From Segatella cerevisiae (GTDB lineage: Bacteria > Bacteroidota > Bacteroidia > Bacteroidales > Bacteroidaceae): a stretch of 64,000 nucleotides of DNA. The notes under the pieces were generated by a model. The model saw nothing but the letters and a program-made list of their open reading frames with translations. It had not been told where the DNA came from and did no database searches. Location of the stretch: contig NZ_JAMXLY010000002.1 of assembly GCF_024054555.1 (NCBI RefSeq), positions 1-64,000 of the forward strand, in the 5' to 3' direction. Made by a program: the position numbers and the translations under genes. Of this stretch, positions 42,415-48,906 are shown piece after piece; the stretch's first letter is position 1; every line of letters begins with the position of its first letter.

Positions 42415-42882
42415 CTATTTTTGTGCAGCTTTCTCAGTTTTAGCACCCTCTTCGCGGTCTGCAACATTAGTTCCCTGAGTAGGAGCCAATACCTTCTTGA
42501 AATCAGTAATCCCATTCTTCACGAGAATATCATACCATTGGAAGAGTTTCTTGATGTCACTGTCATGTACCCGATCCTGATCCCAGTTAGGCAAGACCTT
42601 GGAAAAGTATTTCTGACGCTCAGCTGCGCTCGCTTTACGGAAGTTGAAAGACAAAGGTTGAAGTCCCTCTTGTTTCCCTACATTCTCCAGGACTTGCCAT
42701 AATGGTACGTCATCGGCATCAGTATACATGGCTATATCGCCGAGACTGGTCACCCTGTCAGTGGCAAATGCCGGTAGACGGCGGTGTGTATCATCAAGTA
42801 CTTCTACTATTAAATTACTTTTTCCACGTGATACCAGTTTATACAAGCCTGGTTTCCCGGCAATTGAAAGTATAGTTTCCAT
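42415..42882 (-). CDS. DUF5606 family protein
   Basis: The 155-residue protein opens METILSIAGKPGLYKLVSRGKSNLIVEVLD and continues to a conserved AMYTDADDVPLWQVLE and FSKVLPNWDQDRVHDSDIKKLFQWYDIL, all characteristic of DUF5606, a Bacteroidetes cytoplasmic family of unknown function. The C-terminus is Lys/Glu/Ala-rich. It is the last gene of the nusB-yajC-ybbR-coaE run, 118 bases after coaE, and is followed by a terminator hairpin. Confidence 0.85.
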   Translation of the reverse strand: METILSIAGKPGLYKLVSRGKSNLIVEVLDDTHRRLPAFATDRVTSLGDIAMYTDADDVPLWQVLENVGKQEGLQPLSFNFRKASAAERQKYFSKVLPNWDQDRVHDSDIKKLFQWYDILVKNGITDFKKVLAPTQGTNVADREEGAKTEKAAQK

Positions 42883-43000
42883 TTTTCAACTTATAATTTA
42901 AGATTTATTTTATTATTGTTGATTTCAAATTTCATATATGATCATCAGGACAAACTTTCCCAAAAGGCAAACCGGCAGAAAGTGATCCTTTCAAACTGAC

Positions 43001-43603
43001 TCACGGTTTCTCCGGCATGTTACCAATCGTATGGAGCAACCGAGACACCTCAGTCTCAAGGTCGACCTTCCCGTCATTGACGATGACCAGATCACTCCGC
43101 TTTTCCACCTCATTCTGAGGCAACTGGTTGCGGATCCACTCCAAAGCCTTCTCCCGGCTGATTCCATCTCTCGACATCACTCTTTGGACACGAACCTCCA
43201 GTGGAGCTGAAACGCAAACCACAATATCGACATCCACGCGACGGTCAAAGCCACTATCAAAGAAAATCGCACTCTCCAGCCACTGCATTCCACTGTGGAT
43301 AAAATCCGATGCCACAGCCGGGTGAATGATGTCGTCCAATGCCTGACGATGCTGCGCACTTCCGAGAAGGAACTGGGCGAGTTTATTCTTTTGCAACACC
43401 CCGTCATGGTATGCATCCGGTCCAACGAGTCGGCAGATAGCCTGCTGTAAAGTCTCATCCAGAGCCATCAGCCTCTTTGCTGCAGCGTCGCAATCATACA
43501 CACGGATACCATGTTCACCAAGGAGTTTGCAGATATAAGATTTACCGGTACCAATGCCGCCGGTAACAGCCACTTTTCTCGTTTTCACGTATCCTGTCAT
43601 CAT
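43001..43603 (-). CDS. coaE: Dephospho-CoA kinase
   Basis: The 200-residue protein has the P-loop VTGGIGTGKSYICKLL (about 13-28), the DPCK segment RVYDCDAAAKRLM and the lid SRDGISREKALEWIRNQLP. It phosphorylates the ribose 3'-hydroxyl of dephospho-CoA, the last step of coenzyme A synthesis. Length is normal. Its start overlaps the ybbR stop by 4 bases, an ATGA-type coupling. Confidence 0.95.
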   Translation of the reverse strand: MMTGYVKTRKVAVTGGIGTGKSYICKLLGEHGIRVYDCDAAAKRLMALDETLQQAICRLVGPDAYHDGVLQKNKLAQFLLGSAQHRQALDDIIHPAVASDFIHSGMQWLESAIFFDSGFDRRVDVDIVVCVSAPLEVRVQRVMSRDGISREKALEWIRNQLPQNEVEKRSDLVIVNDGKVDLETEVSRLLHTIGNMPEKP

Positions 43604-44595
43604 TCGTTTTCTTCAATCAGGTAATCCACCTGATTCACATCCAAGTGCGGTTTCATGATCCCATGAGGGAACATCTTCAGATGGAGTTTGCAATTCTTTG
43701 TTGAATCAGAAGCCAACTCTTTATAATTAGCTACGACAGAGAACTGACTGACGTGAATCGTCCTGAACATTGATGCACCGATGATAAAACTCACCTTCAC
43801 CTTGCTCGGGAAAGTCCTGAGCACTTTACCTGCCGGCATATTGATAGCCGTAATAGGCACCTCCACACTTTCCTCTGTCAGGATATCCGGGAACAGTCCG
43901 ATCTGTACACGGTTAGGTACAATCTTCACGCCCCTGATACTCTTCAGGGAGACCATGCGATAGAGCGTGTCCGAGAAATTGGTGATATACAGATTCTCCG
44001 TACTCACGGAATGAACCTTATCCAGCAAATGCCGGTTAGCATAAACCGTCACTTTCTCAGGCCAGAACTCTACTTTAGAGAGGTAATAACTCTCTCCCGG
44101 CACCACCGTTCCAGCCATGCGCACCGGCACCACTTTCGAAAGTCCGAAGTTGAAATAGAAATCCAGTTTACCGGGTTTGAACTGAGTAATCTTCGAAGAC
44201 TTGAAGAGTTGTAAATAGATAGAAGCCTTGATATCCCCTATAGGCACATTGCCGTGTCCGGTATCTTTTTGCGCATAGGCAGAAAAAGGAACAGATACAG
44301 GTTGTATGCTCTTGGATGTAGAATAAGCCAGCAACTGGAAGCCTTTGTCCCGGATGGTGACATAGACCGTATCCTCAAGAGGACCGGTAATGACAGCATT
44401 CCTCGGCACCCCCGTAAGACGGAGCGCGACAGGGTACTCCTTCTCATAGGTTCCATTCAGCGACATCAGCAGCCAAAAGATAGCGCTCAGCGCCAAAAAG
44501 AATAAAAAAATCAGAAACTCCTTACTGATAATACGCTTAGGCAAACCCAGCAAAAAGTCCCTGACCAATTGAAGTATATGAGATGCGTTATGCAT
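43600..44595 (-). CDS. YbbR/CdaR-like domain membrane protein
   Basis: The 331-residue protein has one N-terminal membrane helix (FLIFLFFLALSAIFWLLMSLNG, about 26-47) and an extracytoplasmic part with at least two YbbR-like beta repeats (about 50-130 and 160-250; EYPVALRLTGVP, VPITAINMPAGKVL). YbbR proteins in Firmicutes regulate the cyclic di-AMP cyclase CdaA; a cyclase gene is not in this window. In Bacteroidetes the gene commonly lies next to yajC and coaE, as here. Gap to yajC is 3 bases. Confidence 0.8.
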   Translation of the reverse strand: MHNASHILQLVRDFLLGLPKRIISKEFLIFLFFLALSAIFWLLMSLNGTYEKEYPVALRLTGVPRNAVITGPLEDTVYVTIRDKGFQLLAYSTSKSIQPVSVPFSAYAQKDTGHGNVPIGDIKASIYLQLFKSSKITQFKPGKLDFYFNFGLSKVVPVRMAGTVVPGESYYLSKVEFWPEKVTVYANRHLLDKVHSVSTENLYITNFSDTLYRMVSLKSIRGVKIVPNRVQIGLFPDILTEESVEVPITAINMPAGKVLRTFPSKVKVSFIIGASMFRTIHVSQFSVVANYKELASDSTKNCKLHLKMFPHGIMKPHLDVNQVDYLIEENE

Positions 44596-44598
44596 TCT

Positions 44599-44922
44599 TT
44601 ATTTTGCCTGGTTCTGCGAAGCAGAAGCCGGGTTGGCAAATACATAATTTTTATCTACTGTTATCACTACGCCATGAGCGACTTCCAGGTCGATGGTATT
44701 ACGCGCCGGGTCAATATGCTTGACTTTGCCATAGATACCTCCACCTGTAACCACCTCTGACCCTTCTGTCAGTGCGTTCTGGAATTTTCTAATGTCCTTT
44801 TGTTTCTTCTGCTGAGGGCGAATCATAAAGAGCCACATGATTACGAAGATAGCTATCATCATAATCAAGAATCCCATTCCGCCTGATGCAGCACCCTGCT
44901 GAGCTAGTACTAGTGATGTCAT
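44599..44922 (-). CDS. yajC: Preprotein translocase auxiliary subunit YajC
   Basis: The 107-residue protein has a single membrane helix (about 19-37, LIMMIAIFVIMWLFMIRPQ) followed by the family motif MIRPQQKKQKD, FQNALTEGSEVVTGGGIYGKV and a short acidic/basic end. It associates with SecDF at the inner membrane. It lies between nusB (66-base gap) and ybbR (3-base gap). Confidence 0.93.
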   Translation of the reverse strand: MTSLVLAQQGAASGGMGFLIMMIAIFVIMWLFMIRPQQKKQKDIRKFQNALTEGSEVVTGGGIYGKVKHIDPARNTIDLEVAHGVVITVDKNYVFANPASASQNQAK

Positions 44923-44988
44923 AATCGTTATTTCTAATTTAGTAAATATTTATCGCTTTGAAAACCTGATGGTTTTTATCCGATTAAA

Positions 44989-46128
44989 TCATTCTTCCTT
45001 TTCCGGTTTTGCCTCGTCTTCTGTCTTTTCAGAATGAGGAGAAGGAACTGCTGCCGGCTCATCTTCCTTTTCAGGAGAAGTCGGGCGTTCTTCGGTTTCA
45101 GTCTTTTCTCCGTCAGGTTGATCTGCTTTTTGGATTCGAGGGCGGTGTTCCGTCGTTCCTTGTACCGGACGCTTTTTATCGTTCGTACGCGGGCGCAGTT
45201 CTTCCATCGGTTTAGCCATCTTGCCCGTCTCGTTCAAGTGCCGTGCAATCGTGTCGAGCATCCCGTTGACATAGCGGCCGCTTTGAAGCGTACTGTACAA
45301 TTTGGCGAGATTGACATATTCATTGATGGTGACGCTCACCGGAATATTCGGGAATGTCAGCATCTCCGCAATGGCGATCTGCATGATCACAACATCCATG
45401 TAAGCCAGACGGGAGAAATCCCAGTTACGGCTCGTCACACTCATATAATGCTGATAGGCATCCGCATTGAGGATCGTCGCGCGAAAGAGACGACGGGCGA
45501 AGTCCCTGTCCTCTTCGTCATTGTACTCGGGAAGCAGTTCCTGTTTGGAACCTTGTTCCGGATCAAAGCGCTTGATCGTCTTGAGGACGAAGGTATCCAC
45601 GATCTCCTTATCATCATTCCAATACAGGCTCTTATCCTCTAAAAGAGCATCCAGGTCTTCATTCTCCTGAATATTCTGCTTATAGAGTTTGCGCCAGAAC
45701 TCCCGCTCTGCATTGTAGGAGTCATCAGTGTCAGCTATATAGTTCTTATACAGTTCACTCTGCTGCATCTGGGTAAGCAATTTCCGGACAAACTCGAGGT
45801 CGTCCTCCCATTTTGTCTTTTGATTGGCTGTAAATTCAGAGAGCATTTTGTTTTCTTCCAACTGAACAGCGAACTTATTATAAGCAAACTTCTGCGACGG
45901 AGGTTCCTTGCCTTCACGTGCTGCACGAGCAGTGAGCACTTCGACCTGACTGCGTGCCTCTTTTGTAACGGCGACAATAAGGGCTAGCAAGACATTGTAA
46001 AGATCATACGCCTTCGAAAGGCTAAAAAGCAACTCTTTCTCGGCATTGTCAATGTTTCGATCCCCGTTTTGATAGTATGCATAGGTTAACTGAACTACCT
46101 TGATACGTATTAACTCTCTGTTAATCAT
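44989..46128 (-). CDS. nusB: Transcription antitermination factor NusB, long Bacteroidetes form
   Basis: The 379-residue protein begins NRELIRIKVVQLTYAYYQ, equivalent to helix 1 of NusB. Its C-terminal NusB half lies at about 210-300 (FSRLAYMDVVIMQIAIAEML, PVSVTINEYVNLAKLYST, YVNGMLDTIARHL). Between these is an insertion of over 100 residues absent from E. coli NusB (139 residues), and after residue 305 a disordered Lys/Glu/Pro-rich tail of about 75 residues. NusB binds boxA RNA with S10 in rRNA antitermination. It heads the minus-strand operon with its own -7 box. Confidence 0.88.
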   Translation of the reverse strand: MINRELIRIKVVQLTYAYYQNGDRNIDNAEKELLFSLSKAYDLYNVLLALIVAVTKEARSQVEVLTARAAREGKEPPSQKFAYNKFAVQLEENKMLSEFTANQKTKWEDDLEFVRKLLTQMQQSELYKNYIADTDDSYNAEREFWRKLYKQNIQENEDLDALLEDKSLYWNDDKEIVDTFVLKTIKRFDPEQGSKQELLPEYNDEEDRDFARRLFRATILNADAYQHYMSVTSRNWDFSRLAYMDVVIMQIAIAEMLTFPNIPVSVTINEYVNLAKLYSTLQSGRYVNGMLDTIARHLNETGKMAKPMEELRPRTNDKKRPVQGTTEHRPRIQKADQPDGEKTETEERPTSPEKEDEPAAVPSPHSEKTEDEAKPEKEE

Positions 46129-46172
46129 CTCATCTATATTTGATTATTTGTTTCAGCAATCAACAAACATTG

Positions 46173-46180
46173 CAAAAGTA
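46173..46180 (-). promoter_or_regulatory. -7 box of the nusB operon
   Basis: TACTTTTG followed by CA on the minus strand, 44 bases before the ATG at 46128. Confidence 0.55.
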
Positions 46181-46263
46181 GGCAATTCTGCCGTAATATG
46201 CAAGAGAACCACGAGAAAATCAAGAAAATTTAAGGAAAAGTTGCATAACTCAGGGAAAAACAG

Positions 46264-46271
46264 TAACTTTG
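46264..46271 (+). promoter_or_regulatory. -7 box of the L25-pth-S4-purN run
   Basis: TAACTTTG followed by CC, 112 bases before the L25 ATG at 46384. The leader is long and may carry control elements. Confidence 0.55.
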
Positions 46272-46383
46272 CCACGCTTTTCAAGATTGAAAAAGAACAG
46301 GCGTGGGTGTAGCATCCTATTTTGTTCTGAATCAGTGTGATGGCGAATTAAAGTCCAATATTAATTTAGAGTAACACTTTAAA

Positions 46384-47085
46384 ATGAAAGAAATTAACAT
46401 TTCAGGTCAGAAGCGTACAGACCTTGGGAAGAAAGCTTCTAAAGAACTCCGTAAGCAAGGTATGGTTCCTTGCAACATCTATGGCGAAGCAAAGAAAGAC
46501 GGCAAAGCCATTGCAATGGCTTTCGCTTCACCCATGAGTGAATTGAGGAAAATTGTCTATACCCCGCATATCTATGTCGTCAACATCAACATTGACGGAG
46601 AAAAGCATACGGCAATCCTGAAAGAACTGCAGTTCCACCCTGTTACAGATACTTTGTTGCACGTTGACTTTCTGGAAGTCAATGACCAGAAGCCTATCAC
46701 TATCGGCATCCCAATCGAACTCAAGGGATTGGCTCCAGGTGTCCGCGACGGTGGCCGTATGAACTTGTCTATCCGTAAGATTGACGTGACCGCTCCTTAC
46801 CAGAACATTCCTGAACGTCTGATCGTGGATGTTACGAAACTGGAACTGGGCAAGAGTATCAAGGTCGGCCAACTCCACTATGACAATATCGAACTTGCCA
46901 CGGGCAAGAATGTCGTTGTATGCTCTGTGAAGATGACCCGTCAGACCACTACCGATACCGCTGAAGCTGCAGCAGGCACTGAAGCAGCAGCAACTGACGC
47001 TACAGCAACCGCAGCAGCAGGTACTGAGGCAGCAGCAGATGCCACTAAGACAGACGCTAAAGCCAAGGAACCGGCAAAGAAATGA
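46384..47085 (+). CDS. rplY: 50S ribosomal protein L25/general stress protein Ctc
   Basis: The 233-residue protein has the 5S rRNA-binding L25 domain (about 1-95; KEINISGQKRTDLGKKASKEL start, VPCNIYGE, LLHVDFLEV) and the TL5/CTC C-terminal domain (about 100-190; IPIELKGLAPGVRDGG, LELGKSIKVGQL). An Ala/Thr/Glu-rich tail of about 40 residues ends in a Lys/Asp-rich stretch. It binds 5S rRNA in the large subunit. The order ctc-pth matches many bacteria. Confidence 0.94.
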   Translation: MKEINISGQKRTDLGKKASKELRKQGMVPCNIYGEAKKDGKAIAMAFASPMSELRKIVYTPHIYVVNINIDGEKHTAILKELQFHPVTDTLLHVDFLEVNDQKPITIGIPIELKGLAPGVRDGGRMNLSIRKIDVTAPYQNIPERLIVDVTKLELGKSIKVGQLHYDNIELATGKNVVVCSVKMTRQTTTDTAEAAAGTEAAATDATATAAAGTEAAADATKTDAKAKEPAKK

Positions 47086-47173
47086 TTCGGATGAAGGTTC
47101 GGAAATGAGTAAACCTCAGCCGGACCTGATTTTCTAACCCATCAGTTATCCGATTTAAGGTTAACATCGACAC

Positions 47174-47767
47174 ATGGACAAATATTTGATTTGTGGTCTG
47201 GGTAATCCTGGAAATGAATATGAGGGAACTCGTCATAATACGGGATTTATGATATTGGACGCTTTTGCAAAGGCGTCCAATATTCGTTTTGAGGACAAGC
47301 GTTATGGCTTCGTCGCAGAAACGACACTGAAAGGAAAGAAGGTTTTCCTACTCAAACCGACTACTTTTATGAACCTGAGTGGAAATGCTGTCCGTTACTG
47401 GTTGAATAAGGAAAACATCGATCAGAAAAGACTTCTCGTCATCTGCGATGACCTGAACCTCCATTTGGGAGAATTCCGACTGAAAGGAAACGGCAGCAAT
47501 GGCGGCCACAATGGTCTGGGCCATATCCAGCAACTCATTGGAGAGGATTATGCCCGCCTTCGTATGGGCATAGGTAATGATTACCCCAGAGGAGGACAGA
47601 TAGACTGGGTTCTGGGACATTATAATGATCAAGATATGAAGATTCTGGAACCAGCTATCCAAACCGCAGTAGAAATCATCAGAAGTTTCGTCCTCACAGG
47701 ACTGGATGAGACCATGAACACTTACAACCGGTTAGGGAAAGAACATGGCAGAATCAGCAAGAATTGA
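47174..47767 (+). CDS. pth: Peptidyl-tRNA hydrolase
   Basis: The 197-residue protein has the Pth motifs LICGLGNPGNEYEGTRHNTGF with catalytic His, KPTTFMNLSGNAV, CDDLNLHLGEFRLKGNGSNGGHNGL and RMGIGNDYPRG. It frees tRNA from stalled peptidyl-tRNA. Length is normal. Its end overlaps the S4-domain gene by 23 bases. Confidence 0.95.
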   Translation: MDKYLICGLGNPGNEYEGTRHNTGFMILDAFAKASNIRFEDKRYGFVAETTLKGKKVFLLKPTTFMNLSGNAVRYWLNKENIDQKRLLVICDDLNLHLGEFRLKGNGSNGGHNGLGHIQQLIGEDYARLRMGIGNDYPRGGQIDWVLGHYNDQDMKILEPAIQTAVEIIRSFVLTGLDETMNTYNRLGKEHGRISKN

Positions 47768-48200
47768 CAAATGGCTTTGGGCAGCACGCATATACAAAAC
47801 GCGTTCTCTGGCTGCCGATAATTGCAAGAATGGCAGGGTGACCATCAAAGGCACTCCTGTCAAGCCCTCTCATCTGATCAAAAAGGGTGAAATCATTGAT
47901 GTCAAGAAACCGCCCATCACTTATTCTTTTCAGGTACTCGACTGTATAGAACAGCGGGTAGGAGCAAAACTTCTTCCCCAAGTATATAAGAACGTCACGA
48001 GTCCGAAGCAATATGAATTATTGGAGATGAGCCACATCAGCGGTTTCGTCAATCGGGCTAGGGGAACAGGGCGCCCCACAAAGAAAGAAAGACGGAATAT
48101 AGATTCCTTTATAGCCCCTACCTTATTCGGATTCGATGACGATGACTCGGACGACGATATCGACAATGAGTACGAGAAGGAAAAGCATAACGATTTCTGA
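47745..48200 (+). CDS. S4-domain RNA-binding protein (Hsp15/RqcH-partner-like)
   Basis: The 151-residue protein has an S4 domain (about 5-65: RIDKWLWAARIYKTRSLAADNCKNGRVTI region with RIDKWLWAARIYKTRS) as in HslR/Hsp15, which binds stalled 50S-peptidyl-tRNA complexes. A basic segment GRPTKKERRNID and an acidic tail (DDDDSDDDID) follow. Overlap with pth by 23 bases, and the related job of rescuing blocked ribosomes, suggest translational coupling and joint function. The exact rescue pathway is inferred. Confidence 0.85.
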   Translation: MAESARIDKWLWAARIYKTRSLAADNCKNGRVTIKGTPVKPSHLIKKGEIIDVKKPPITYSFQVLDCIEQRVGAKLLPQVYKNVTSPKQYELLEMSHISGFVNRARGTGRPTKKERRNIDSFIAPTLFGFDDDDSDDDIDNEYEKEKHNDF

Positions 48201-48253
48201 CAGAAGGCCTGCCTCTAGTATGGATATTGACAATACGAACAACTAACTCAATT

Positions 48254-48829
48254 ATGACGAACATTGCTATTTTCGTCTCAGGGAACGGCACGAATTGTGA
48301 AAACATCATCCATTATTTTGCCCCATCAAAAGACGTGAGAGTTTCACTTGTCTTATCCAACAAAACAGATTCATACGCTCTTGTCCGTGCCAAGAAGGCA
48401 GGTGTACCCACTGAAGTTTTATCCAAAGTTCAATTCAATCAAGAGAACATCCTTTTGCCGCTCCTGAAGAAATACCAGATCGACTTCATCGTATTGGCCG
48501 GTTTCCTTCTGCTCATACCCAAATATCTCATCCGAGTTTACCCGCGGAAGATCATCAACCTCCACCCTGCTCTCCTGCCTAAATTCGGTGGCAAGGGAAT
48601 GTGGGGACACCATGTGCATGAAGCCATCAAGGCTGCAGGAGAGAAAGAGACAGGCATGACGGTACACTGGGTGAACGGACAATATGATGCCGGACAGATC
48701 ATCGCCCAGTATAAGACACCGCTAAGTCCTGAGGACACGTCTGATGACATCGCCCGAAAAGAGCATGCCCTCGAAATGAAATATTTTCCGAAGGTGATAG
48801 AAGAGACGATCCGTAAGCGCTTCGAATAG
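48254..48829 (+). CDS. purN: Phosphoribosylglycinamide formyltransferase
   Basis: From the ATG at 48254 the protein has 191 residues; a TTG 27 bases upstream is an unlikely start. It has IAIFVSGNGTNCENII for GAR binding, FIVLAGFLLLIPKYLI, the catalytic Asn/His region in NLHPALLPKFGGKGMWG, and HWVNGQYDAGQIIAQ with the catalytic Asp. It transfers the formyl group from 10-formyl-THF in purine synthesis. A terminator follows 22 bases after the stop. Confidence 0.94.
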   Translation: MTNIAIFVSGNGTNCENIIHYFAPSKDVRVSLVLSNKTDSYALVRAKKAGVPTEVLSKVQFNQENILLPLLKKYQIDFIVLAGFLLLIPKYLIRVYPRKIINLHPALLPKFGGKGMWGHHVHEAIKAAGEKETGMTVHWVNGQYDAGQIIAQYKTPLSPEDTSDDIARKEHALEMKYFPKVIEETIRKRFE

Positions 48830-48851
48830 CCCGTCTTCTCTCCATCGACAA

Positions 48852-48889
48852 AAAAAGACCGCCTGGTTTCATTACCAAGCGGTCTTTTT
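48852..48889. terminator. Bidirectional terminator between purN and the outer-membrane protein gene
   Basis: AAAAAGACCGC (48852-48862) pairs with GCGGTCTTTTT (48879-48889), with an inner TGGT/ACCA pair. A-run and T-run on the two sides allow function for both convergent genes. Confidence 0.85.
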
Positions 48890-48906
48890 CTATTTCTGTT
48901 ACCCCA

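Noticed and set aside
42147-42515. 122-codon minus-strand open frame over the 22-bp repeats
   Set aside because: It overlaps the DUF5606 gene in another frame and ends in repeat-derived Tyr/Phe/Leu sequence; no start signal.
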